In this document: positions 25,161 to 32,944 of the stretch, one piece after another
Numbering within the stretch: position 1 is the stretch's first letter
Layout of the letters: each line of letters starts with the position of its first letter
Assembly: GCA_965277345.1 (NCBI GenBank)
Contig: CBDICI010000004.1
Coordinates: forward strand, 1,488,001-1,552,000
DNA length: 64,000 nucleotides
From: CAIOYC01 sp965277345
GTDB lineage: Bacteria > Pseudomonadota > Alphaproteobacteria > Caulobacterales > Caulobacteraceae
Direction: 5' to 3'
Translations under genes and position numbers: made by a program
The notes under the pieces: model-generated
What the model was told of the DNA's origin: nothing
Seen by the model: only the letters and a program-made list of their open reading frames with translations
Database searches by the model: none

Positions 25161-25934
25161 ATGGGTCTGAATCCGCGCGACCGGCGCCGGGCGATGGCCG
25201 TGGCGACTGCCGCCGGTGTCCACCTTTTTCTGTTCCTGCTCGTGTCCCAATGGCGCCCGCCGCCTGTCCGGCAGTTGGACCAGGGCTTTTCCGTCTCGCT
25301 GATCGATGGGCCGGGTCGGGCCGCCGTCACCGCCCCGCGTCGATCGGCGCCTGAACCGCCCAAGGCGGCGCCCAAACCCATGGTGGTTGAAACGCGGCCG
25401 CAGACGCTCACGCCGCCGACCGCCGAGAAGCTAAGGTTCAGGGTCACGCCGCCCGCGGACGCGCCGCTGCTCCTCACCAACACCGCGCCGCTGGTGGAGA
25501 TTTCCGCGCCGGCCCCGCCGCCGGCGTCGGCGAGCATGGCCACCGATATCGCCGCGACCGGAGGGGGAGACCTGGCAGGCGGGGCGAGGCGGTGCGAAAT
25601 CTTCGACGTGATCCAGCACGCCCTTCAAACCAGCCCGGCGGTGCGGGCCGCCGTCGCCATCATTCCGCCCAAGGCGCGCTCCGTGGCCAACGCGGTTATG
25701 ATCTGGGACGGTGGCTGGGCGACGCCGGAGTCCATGGGCGGCCCGCCCGCGCTCGATCCCATCCGGAGCGCTGTGCTCGACGGTGTGGCGCAGGCGCCGC
25801 CCACCTGTCAGGACGATATCGTCCGTGGGCCCCGTTTGATCGCCGTGGGCGATGTGCACTCCACCACCGTTCTGGCCTTCGGGTCGGGTGAATGGCGGTG
25901 GTCGGACCTGACCAGGACCGCTTTGACGCCGTAA
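25161..25934 (+). CDS. TonB-like single-span envelope protein of unknown function
   Basis: A 257-residue protein from the ATG at 25161; the frame is open to a TTG at 25065, which would add 32 residues. Near the N-terminus RRRAMAVATAAGVHLFLFLL is a basic cap and membrane anchor, as in TonB. A proline-rich linker (PEPPKAAPKP and following) leads to a periplasmic C-terminal domain starting at CEIFDVIQHALQ with the segments MIWDGGW and FGSGEWRWSDL. The architecture is TonB-like, but the C-terminal domain is not a recognisable TonB fold. No exbB or exbD is adjacent. Two conserved-looking Cys (CEIF, TCQD) could form a disulfide. Confidence 0.65.
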   Translation: MGLNPRDRRRAMAVATAAGVHLFLFLLVSQWRPPPVRQLDQGFSVSLIDGPGRAAVTAPRRSAPEPPKAAPKPMVVETRPQTLTPPTAEKLRFRVTPPADAPLLLTNTAPLVEISAPAPPPASASMATDIAATGGGDLAGGARRCEIFDVIQHALQTSPAVRAAVAIIPPKARSVANAVMIWDGGWATPESMGGPPALDPIRSAVLDGVAQAPPTCQDDIVRGPRLIAVGDVHSTTVLAFGSGEWRWSDLTRTALTP

Positions 25935-26108
25935 TTGGTCGAAAATAAATACCTTGTCATTTGAATTGGTTGCGCAAATCTCGCGACCAAACCCGATCAT
26001 TTTTGCGGCCATGCGCATCCATCGTCCGTCCGGCTTCGTTGGTTAGGAAGAGGCGCTGCGATCCCTCTGGCTGTACGACGGCAGCCAGCGCACGCCGAAA
26101 GGGCGACC

Positions 26109-27707
26109 ATGAGGAAATATTTTATTAGCGGCGTGGCCGCCGTAGCGCTGGGGGCGCTCGCCTTCGGCGCCAGCCCCGCGCTTGCATCCAGCCACCGCGA
26201 AGCCCCTGGCATCGCTAAGATGCCGAAGGTCGACGCCACCGACCTCTATGTTTTCCGCAGCTATGAGCCCGGCCGCGACCAGTACGTTACGTTCCTCGCC
26301 AACTATCAGGGCGTCCAGGGCCCGAGCGACGGGCCGAACTATTTCACCATGGATCCGGACGCCATCTACGAGATCCACATCGATAACGTGGGTGACGGCA
26401 TGGAGCACCTGACCTATCAGTTCAAGTTCACCAACGCGCTGGTGAATGGCACCGGGATCACGCTGAACGTCGGCGGCAAGACGCTACCCGTTGCGTTGCG
26501 GGCCTTCCCCCCGGTGTCGGGCGCGAACGTCAATGTGGGTGAAACCGAAAGCTATACATTGACCCAGGTGACGGGCGATCGCCGCGGCGGCACTCGCGCC
26601 GCGGTGACTAACGCTTCAGGCGGCGGGACCAGCTTCACCAAGCCTCTCGACAATATCGGCAACAAGACGGTTCCGAATTACGCCGCCTACGCCAACCAGT
26701 TCATCTACACCGTCAACTTCCCCGGATGCTCCACCGCCGGGCGGGTGTTCGTCGGCCAGCGGTCCGACGCCTTCGCTGTCAACCTCGGCGGCGCGTTCGA
26801 CTCGGTCAACTTCGTGCCGATCGAGGGCGATAGCGCGCCGGGCGCCGGCGACAAGAAGGGCTTCCCGGGCGGCATCACCCAGAGCCGCGCGAACGACGAG
26901 ATCGTCGGCAAGAAGAACGTCGATACCTTCGCCCTCGAAGTGCCGATCAGCTGCCTGACCGGGCCCGGCAACGGCGTGATCGGCGTGTGGACCACGTCCA
27001 GCCTGCCTCAGGCGCGGCTGCTCGACCCGTCGCCGAGCTATGTGTCCACGGCTCAGCAAGGCGGCGCCTATGTGCAGGTGTCGCGTCTGGCCAACCCGCT
27101 GGTCAACGAACTGGTCATCGGTCTTCCGGACAAGGATAATTTCAACGGCTCCAAGCCGAAGAACGACGCCAACTATCTGAACTACGTCACCAACCCGACC
27201 TTCCCGGCCATTCTCGACGCCTTGTTCCGGGCGCCGGTGAACGCCACGCTCGGCACAAACATCGCCAATCTCGCGCCGAGCAACTTCCCCCGGAACGATC
27301 TGGTCGCCACCTTCCTGACCGGCGTGGCCACGCTGAACCAGCTGAAGACGGTGACACCCTCGGAGATGATGCGCTTGAACACGGCCATCAGCCCCACGCC
27401 GCAGGCGTCGCAAAGCACCTTCGGCGTGGTCGGCAACGACCTGGCCGGTTATCCCAACGGCCGTCGTCCGGGCGACGACGCGGTGGACATCACCCTCCGC
27501 GTGGCCATGGGCCGGCTCTGCTACCCGGTCCCGATCGCCGGCAAGCAGACCGATCTTGGCCTGTGCAAGCCGACCGATGCGCCGGTGGGTAATGTGAACT
27601 TCACCGACGGCGCACCTATCGCCGCCACCGACGTGCAGAACGCCTTCCCCTATCTAAACACGCCGATCCCGGGTTCACCCGGTCACGGCGCGCGTATCGC
27701 ACAGTGA
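26109..27707 (+). CDS. Secreted DUF4331-family protein
   Basis: A 532-residue exported protein with signal peptide ending SPALASSHREAP. The motif SSHREAPGI right after cleavage, followed by DATDLYVFRSYEPG and NYFTMDPDAIYEIHIDN, is the DUF4331 hallmark. The C-terminal part carries RRPGDDAVDITLRVAMG. Function of the family is unknown; members often lie beside ECF sigma factors and small lipoproteins, as here. A fairly AT-rich 170-base leader upstream contains outer inverted arms TTGGTCG (25935) and CGACCAA (25983). Confidence 0.88.
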   Translation: MRKYFISGVAAVALGALAFGASPALASSHREAPGIAKMPKVDATDLYVFRSYEPGRDQYVTFLANYQGVQGPSDGPNYFTMDPDAIYEIHIDNVGDGMEHLTYQFKFTNALVNGTGITLNVGGKTLPVALRAFPPVSGANVNVGETESYTLTQVTGDRRGGTRAAVTNASGGGTSFTKPLDNIGNKTVPNYAAYANQFIYTVNFPGCSTAGRVFVGQRSDAFAVNLGGAFDSVNFVPIEGDSAPGAGDKKGFPGGITQSRANDEIVGKKNVDTFALEVPISCLTGPGNGVIGVWTTSSLPQARLLDPSPSYVSTAQQGGAYVQVSRLANPLVNELVIGLPDKDNFNGSKPKNDANYLNYVTNPTFPAILDALFRAPVNATLGTNIANLAPSNFPRNDLVATFLTGVATLNQLKTVTPSEMMRLNTAISPTPQASQSTFGVVGNDLAGYPNGRRPGDDAVDITLRVAMGRLCYPVPIAGKQTDLGLCKPTDAPVGNVNFTDGAPIAATDVQNAFPYLNTPIPGSPGHGARIAQ

Positions 27708-27715
27708 GGCCGCCG

Positions 27716-27961
27716 ATGAACCGCAGCACACTGATCCGCCTTGGGCTGCTGTCGCTCGCCGCCGTCGTCCTCTCCGCCTGCGGCGGGGGCGGCGGGGGTT
27801 CAGTGGCGGTAACGCCGGTCACCCCCCAACGGCTGGAAGACACCTTCGGCACCCAGTTCGGCATCGACTATCGAGCGCCGGCCAATTCGGAACCGGTAAA
27901 GCCGGCGCCGGGCGATATCATACCGTTGAACCTTACCGTGGAGCCCACCGCTCTCCACTAG
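27716..27961 (+). CDS. Small lipoprotein downstream of DUF4331 gene
   Basis: An 81-residue lipoprotein with signal MNRSTLIRLGLLSLAAVVLSAC and a run of glycines after the Cys as flexible tether. The mature part (RLEDTFGTQFGIDYRAPANS) is short and hydrophilic. It starts eight bases after the DUF4331 stop, so the two are translated from the same mRNA and probably work together at the outer membrane. A strong terminator follows. No homology recognised. Confidence 0.75.
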   Translation: MNRSTLIRLGLLSLAAVVLSACGGGGGGSVAVTPVTPQRLEDTFGTQFGIDYRAPANSEPVKPAPGDIIPLNLTVEPTALH

Positions 27962-27988
27962 GGCTAGGGCAAGCGCTTTCGATGGAAC

Positions 27989-28019
27989 GGGCGGCGCACC
28001 AAGGTGCGTCGCCCTTTCT
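27989..28019 (+). terminator. Intrinsic terminator of the DUF4331 operon
   Basis: A 12-bp stem, GGGCGGCGCACC (27989-28000) and GGTGCGTCGCCC (28003-28014), with one G-U pair and a two-base loop, followed by TTTCT. It lies 27 bases after the lipoprotein stop. It reaches into the stop codon of the convergent virB11 gene, so it may limit read-through both ways. Confidence 0.75.
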
Positions 28020-29019
28020 ATTGCGCGCGAGTGCGCCGGAAGGCGATTTCCGAGATCAGCCGCCGCCCCTTCACCCGGGAAAGCTGCACGGCCACGTCGA
28101 TGACGCCGCCCACATAGTCGGCGATCTCCTGCCGGCCCAGATTGGCGCCGGCCTGCAAGACCATCAGGGCGATCTGGTCCACCGCCGCCCGCGGATTGTC
28201 GGCGTGCACGGTGGTGATCGAGCCGGGGTGACCGGAATTGACCGCCCGCAGGAAGCTGTAGGCCTCCGCACCGCGAAGCTCCCCCAGGATGATCCGGTCG
28301 GGCCGCATCCGCAGCGACGCCTGCAACAGGTCGTCCACCCCGATGCGGGCTTCGCCGAGCGAGCCCCGGACGGCGATCAGGCCCACCGCGTTGGGGTGTT
28401 CCAGTCTGACCTCGGGCGTGTCCTCGATCACGATCAGACGCTCCGAGGCAGGGATTTCCTTTACCAGTGCGTTCAAAAAGGTGGTCTTGCCGGTGGAGGT
28501 GCCCCCCGAGACGATGATGTTCTTGCGCGCCCGAACCGCCGCGGCGAGGAAGCCCGCCACATCGCCGGAGTCCAGCATCGCCTCCAGCCCGGTATCCTCC
28601 CGCGATCCCTCATCGAGGCTGACACTGCGCACCTGATCGAAGGCGCCGTTCCTGGCGTAGTCGCCAAGGCCGAGGTCGGTGACAACATGCTTGCGGATGG
28701 CGATGGCCATATGGCCGCGCGTGGCGGGCGGGGTGACAATCTGCACCCGGGCTCCATCGGGAAGCGTGGCGGCCAGCAAGGGGTGTTCGCGGTTCACGCC
28801 CTGATGCCCGGCGGCGGCGATCTGGGCGGCCAGCCGCCATAGCGCCGTTTCGGTAAGCTCGGGGGCGGGGTGGCGCTCGGCCTCGCCGCCCAAAGTTTCG
28901 ATCCACACCTCGCCCGGGGTATTGATCATGATGTCAGTCACGTCCGGGCGGCCAAGCCATGGCGCAAGGGGTCGAAGATAGGCCTCAAGATAAACGCCCC
29001 GACCGGGCTGGACGGTCAT
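28018..29019 (-). CDS. virB11: Type IV secretion ATPase VirB11
   Basis: A 333-residue hexameric traffic ATPase. Start at the ATG at 29019 with a GGAGGGGG site, 13 bases after the virB10 stop. Walker A GGTSTGKTTFLNA near residue 172, an Asp box, the segment RMRPDRIILGELRGAEAYSF (Walker B region), and the His box SITTVHADNP are all present. It would sit at the cytoplasmic base of the secretion channel and power pilus biogenesis or substrate transfer. It is the last gene of the operon. Confidence 0.95.
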   Translation of the reverse strand: MTVQPGRGVYLEAYLRPLAPWLGRPDVTDIMINTPGEVWIETLGGEAERHPAPELTETALWRLAAQIAAAGHQGVNREHPLLAATLPDGARVQIVTPPATRGHMAIAIRKHVVTDLGLGDYARNGAFDQVRSVSLDEGSREDTGLEAMLDSGDVAGFLAAAVRARKNIIVSGGTSTGKTTFLNALVKEIPASERLIVIEDTPEVRLEHPNAVGLIAVRGSLGEARIGVDDLLQASLRMRPDRIILGELRGAEAYSFLRAVNSGHPGSITTVHADNPRAAVDQIALMVLQAGANLGRQEIADYVGGVIDVAVQLSRVKGRRLISEIAFRRTRAQ

Positions 29020-29032
29020 TGGCCCCCTCCCG

Positions 29033-30220
29033 TCATGGGGCGCCCTGCACCGACGAGAAATCGAGATCGCGAGCAACGAAGATGCGGATCGCCGCGCCCT
29101 GCGCCACCTTGATGGTCGGCGAGATGTTGGCGGGCTGTATCGCCTGCGCCCCGAGGCTCGTCGCTTCCGCGCTGGAGCCGATCACCACCTGGGTGCTCGG
29201 CGCGCTCGACAGGCTGGCCACGCCGGCATTCAAAACCGATAGCAGGATCGAACCTCCGAACCGCTCGAAGAAGTGGCGGTCCACCTTGCCGGTCAGCCCG
29301 GCGCGGCCGAGGGGGTCCGTACCCGGCGAGCCGATCTGGATGGTGGCGCCGTCGGGGCGGATGATCCGGGTCCAGATCACGAAGACGCGCGACTGTCCCT
29401 GCGCGACCGCGCTCTTGTATTGGCCGATGACGCGGCTGCCGCGGGGAATCAGCACCGTAGAGCCGTCGAACCCGCGCACGTCGCGGCTCACCACGGCGCG
29501 GGCGAACCCGGGCAGGTCGGAATCGAGCGCGGTTTCCAGCACGCCGGGGATCATCGCGCCTTGCGGGATGGTGGCCTTGGCGTTGCCGAGCAGGGTGGCC
29601 CGGGAGCGCTCGGGCTCGGCCGCGCCCACCCGCTGGGCGAACTGCTCCTCGCCGCTGAGCGCGCCGGGGTTGGGTCCGGTTGCGACAACCGGTCCAGATG
29701 TACGCCCCGCGGCTGCGGTCGCAGCAACGCCGGCGGCGGGCGAGGCTTCCGCCAGATCGACCACCAGGGCCGGCGATTTCCGGGCCAGCGCCTGCTTGTC
29801 GACGGCGAAATTGCCGATCCCGGCGTGCGGCGGCGGCGCCGGCGGCGGGACGACCGTGGAGGGCGCCGGCGCCAGGGCGGGATTGATCAGCGTCGCCTGG
29901 GCCGGCGGCGCATAGGCGGGGGCACGCCCCGCCGCCTCCACCATCGCCAGGTCCGACGGCGGCGGCGGGGGCGGGGCGACCGCGACATTGGGCGCGGTCG
30001 CGCCCGCCAGCCTATCCCCTGGCCCAGCGGTGCGATGGTTGCTCAGGAAGGCGAAGACGAGCAGGCCGAGCAGCAGGGCCCCGCCGCCGATCAGGGCGAT
30101 GCCGCCGGATGGTCTCAGGCTCGCCACCGCCGGACGCAGATGACCGCCGGAGTCCACCGCCGGGGCGTCGTCGACGGGCGCCGGGCGCGGATCTGCGCCG
30201 CCGGGGGGCGGGAGGGTCAT
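29033..30220 (-). CDS. virB10: Type IV secretion channel scaffold VirB10/TrbI
   Basis: A 395-residue protein with a cytoplasmic N-tail, one membrane span at about residues 40-59 (GGIALIGGGALLLGLLVFAF), a long proline-rich periplasmic linker, and the C-terminal VirB10 beta-barrel domain (AMIPGVLETALDSDLPG, VLIPRGSRVIGQYKSAV, IIRPDGATIQIGSPGTDPLG). It spans both membranes and forms the outer-membrane core complex with VirB9. Its start overlaps the virB9 stop (ATGA). No VirB7 lipoprotein gene is present to complete the usual core. Confidence 0.95.
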   Translation of the reverse strand: MTLPPPGGADPRPAPVDDAPAVDSGGHLRPAVASLRPSGGIALIGGGALLLGLLVFAFLSNHRTAGPGDRLAGATAPNVAVAPPPPPPSDLAMVEAAGRAPAYAPPAQATLINPALAPAPSTVVPPPAPPPHAGIGNFAVDKQALARKSPALVVDLAEASPAAGVAATAAAGRTSGPVVATGPNPGALSGEEQFAQRVGAAEPERSRATLLGNAKATIPQGAMIPGVLETALDSDLPGFARAVVSRDVRGFDGSTVLIPRGSRVIGQYKSAVAQGQSRVFVIWTRIIRPDGATIQIGSPGTDPLGRAGLTGKVDRHFFERFGGSILLSVLNAGVASLSSAPSTQVVIGSSAEATSLGAQAIQPANISPTIKVAQGAAIRIFVARDLDFSSVQGAP

Positions 30221-31026
30221 CGGTGACCCTCCGCCTTGGCCGCGGCGCGGGCGGTCTTGGCGTCGGCCGGTCGCGGGGCGAGCACGCCGGGCGTCGGTTC
30301 ACGCCAGCCGTTGTTGATCACCGTGGTGACGTCCTTGCCGTTCCTGAGCACGAAACGCTGCGCCACCTGCTCCACCACCTGATAGCCGTCGCGCACGCCG
30401 TAGTTGACGATGCTCTCGGTCCCATCCGGCTGGATGACGAATACGGCGGGGGTGGCGACGCTCTCGGGCCACTGGAAATAGGTGAAATGGCCGTCGTCGA
30501 ACACCAGCGACGGCAGCGACGAGCGCGAACCGGTATAGCTGTAGGCTGTGTTTTTCCGCTCCGGCGGGCGAGGGGGCGATGGTGCGGCGGCGGGTGGCGG
30601 GGCCGGGGGCGGGGGATAGAGGAAGCGAACCACATAGGCGATCTGGGCGCTGCGATAGGCGCGGCCGCGCGACACAAGCTCGAAAGTGTAGCGGCGCTGG
30701 TCGGTGACCACCGTCATGTTGGTGGGCGCCGCCCTATCGACCGGCTTCAGAAACAGCAGGTTGGCCTTGTGGTTAGGGGTCACCTGCCAGGCTGTGCTGT
30801 CGCCGATGGAGACGTTCTCGATCCGCTCGTCCGGCGCGAACTCGATCATCATCTGATAGCCGAAATAGCCGTCGAGTTGCACCACCTGGTCGCGGTCGTA
30901 ATGGATCGAGCGGATGCGCGGATCGGTGAGCCCCGGCCGCGGAAAGTCCGACGCGGTCGCCACCACCGGCCCACCGACCGCGATCATCAGCAACGCCGCG
31001 AGGAAGAGGCGGATCGACCGACTCAT
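30217..31026 (-). CDS. virB9: Type IV secretion core protein VirB9/TrbG
   Basis: A 269-residue periplasmic protein starting at the ATG that overlaps the virB8 stop. It has a signal peptide ending PVVATA, an N-terminal domain with RIRSIHYDRDQVVQLDGYFG and TNMTVVTDQRRYTFEL, a proline-rich hinge (about residues 135-160), and a C-terminal domain (DGHFTYFQWPESVATPAVFV, VVEQVAQRFVLRNGKDV) that binds VirB10 in the outer-membrane complex. The Ala/Arg-rich tail is long. All conserved family blocks are intact. Confidence 0.93.
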   Translation of the reverse strand: MSRSIRLFLAALLMIAVGGPVVATASDFPRPGLTDPRIRSIHYDRDQVVQLDGYFGYQMMIEFAPDERIENVSIGDSTAWQVTPNHKANLLFLKPVDRAAPTNMTVVTDQRRYTFELVSRGRAYRSAQIAYVVRFLYPPPPAPPPAAAPSPPRPPERKNTAYSYTGSRSSLPSLVFDDGHFTYFQWPESVATPAVFVIQPDGTESIVNYGVRDGYQVVEQVAQRFVLRNGKDVTTVINNGWREPTPGVLAPRPADAKTARAAAKAEGHR

Positions 31027-31769
31027 GGAACCAGCCGTGTCGTGGTCGTTTCGGTGCGGGTGGTGGCCACGGTGGCGCCGGGCGTGGTTTCGGCGTCGCG
31101 GCGATAGCTCAGCACCTGGAAGCCCAGGGGATTGGTGAAGCGATCCTCGTTCCGCATCGGTGCGCCCGTATAACGGAAGGAGAGGACGGCGGTGTAGTCG
31201 CGCTGATCCCCGCCGCCGCTGCCGGTGTCCTGGCGGTTGGTGAAGAAGCGGACCAGCGCTGTGGTCGGCGTCAAGAGCGAGACGCTCTTGATGGTGGTGG
31301 CGACGACGGCGCTCGGCGGGTTCACCACCAGCGGGCTGTTCGGATTGGTGCGCGCCATGGTCGCCGCATACTGGCTGCGCACATTCGGCGCGCTCCACAG
31401 CATGATCTTGCGGTAGTTCTCTCGCAGGTCCGCCGCATCGAAGGTCTCGCGGCCGATCACGTACTGGACCAGGAAGGACTGGGTAACCGCTGCGTCCTCG
31501 GTCAGCGGCCCGGGCTTCAGCCCCTGCACGGTCTGCACATAGCCGGTCTGGCGATCCACCAGGATGGTGTAGGGCACCACCGTCTTCAGCGGCGACAGGG
31601 CGGCCAGCGCGATGGCTTCCAACAGCGCCACCGCCACCGCCACGCCGGCGATGATCCAGGCCACCCGGCGCGAGGCGCGCAGGGCGCCGTGGATGTCCGC
31701 CGACCACGACGCCGCCTGCGCATACCGCGCATTGCGTTCCGTGGACGAGGTTTTGTCGATCTGGCTCAT
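31023..31769 (-). CDS. virB8: Type IV secretion inner-membrane protein VirB8/TrbF
   Basis: A 248-residue bitopic protein: cytoplasmic N-terminus, a TM helix at about residues 37-57 (VAWIIAGVAVAVALLEAIAL) and a periplasmic NTF2-like domain. Family motifs include VVPYTILVDRQTGYVQ, LVQYVIGRETFDAADLRENY and VRFFTNRQD. It links the inner-membrane complex (VirB3, VirB4, VirB6) to the outer core. Start overlaps the virB6 stop (ATGA). Confidence 0.93.
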   Translation of the reverse strand: MSQIDKTSSTERNARYAQAASWSADIHGALRASRRVAWIIAGVAVAVALLEAIALAALSPLKTVVPYTILVDRQTGYVQTVQGLKPGPLTEDAAVTQSFLVQYVIGRETFDAADLRENYRKIMLWSAPNVRSQYAATMARTNPNSPLVVNPPSAVVATTIKSVSLLTPTTALVRFFTNRQDTGSGGGDQRDYTAVLSFRYTGAPMRNEDRFTNPLGFQVLSYRRDAETTPGATVATTRTETTTTRLVP

Positions 31770-32944
31770 CTAGCGGTCCTGGCGCTGGGGCGCGGCGTGC
31801 GGGGACGGATGGTGCGCCGCTGCTCCCCCAACCGGGCGGCCGGCGCGGCGGCGTCGCGGGCCCCCCGCGCGGTCGTGGTGACAACGCTGCTGCGGCGGTC
31901 GCTTGTGGTTTCGGTCGACATGAAGGCGGTGCGCGTGTCGCGCCGGTCAAGCGCGACGGTGGCGGCGGCGACGCGCGCGGCGCGGGGCAGGGCGACAATG
32001 GTCGCCTCCGCGGGCCGCCCGGGCGCGGCGGCGGCGGGGCCGAGGCCCTGGATCGCGCGCGTCGGCAGGCGGAAGCCCGTGGCGATCATGCCCGCGGCGA
32101 TGAGCGACCCGGCGGCCACACCGGCGAACACCATGATCAAAGTCATCACGCTGTAGACCGGACCGAGCGTATAGACCCCATCCTTCTGCAACGCCTCGAT
32201 CTGCAACAGCGCCGGCTCCAGCATGGTCAGGGCGACCCCCAGCAGCAGAGTCGTGGCCAAGGGCGCGAAGGCGAAGGCCAGGCTGGCGCGAAGCCAACCC
32301 TCGAACACCCCGCGCGTGGCGTCGAACAGGAACAGGGCGATGAAGATCGGCCCCACCGCGAGCAGCAGCCCGAGCACGATCTTGGCGGCCAGCAGCACGC
32401 CGAGGCTCGACAGCAGGAGCACGCTGCCGGAGGAGGTGAGCAGGAAGGCGCCGAACCCCGCGCCGCCGAGGAAGGGCGAGGTCTGCGACGGGGAATGATT
32501 GGCGTAGCCGGAACTGAAGCGGGTCAGGTCGTCAAAGGCGCGTTGCAGGCCGTCGAACACATCGCCATGGAAGCTGGAGCTGTCCGGTTGCACGGTGGTC
32601 AGCATGGCCCCCGCCAGTTGCTGCGGCCCCTGGAACAGCAGGTTGTAGACCAGCGCCTGATAGGTATCCCACTGGGTGGCCAAGGCCAGCACGGCGCCCA
32701 ACTTCACCGCGGTCAGCGCGAACTCGCCTACCGAAAGCTGGCCGCGGCCGAGCAGCAGCCGATAGCCGATGAAGGCTACGTACAGGGTCAGGATCGCGGT
32801 CAACACGCCGGCCAGCACGCCGTTCGGCTGGAAGATCGAGGCGTAGCCGGAATGCACCAGCTCGCGCACGTTGCAATCGACCACGCCCAGCAGCCCCCGC
32901 ACCAGGGGATCGTCCGCACCCGGAGCGGGACAGGCGCCGGCCAT
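31766..32944 (-). CDS. virB6: Type IV secretion polytopic channel protein VirB6
   Basis: A 392-residue protein with six or so membrane helices (for example NGVLAGVLTAILTLYVAFIG and KIVLGLLLAVGPIFIALFLF, with the family signature FDATRGVFEGWLRA after the latter). A long charged Arg/Thr-rich cytoplasmic tail follows the last span. It would form the inner-membrane part of the substrate path. Its start codon overlaps the virB4 stop, leaving no room for a virB5 gene between them. Confidence 0.92.
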   Translation of the reverse strand: MAGACPAPGADDPLVRGLLGVVDCNVRELVHSGYASIFQPNGVLAGVLTAILTLYVAFIGYRLLLGRGQLSVGEFALTAVKLGAVLALATQWDTYQALVYNLLFQGPQQLAGAMLTTVQPDSSSFHGDVFDGLQRAFDDLTRFSSGYANHSPSQTSPFLGGAGFGAFLLTSSGSVLLLSSLGVLLAAKIVLGLLLAVGPIFIALFLFDATRGVFEGWLRASLAFAFAPLATTLLLGVALTMLEPALLQIEALQKDGVYTLGPVYSVMTLIMVFAGVAAGSLIAAGMIATGFRLPTRAIQGLGPAAAAPGRPAEATIVALPRAARVAAATVALDRRDTRTAFMSTETTSDRRSSVVTTTARGARDAAAPAARLGEQRRTIRPRTPRPSARTAR

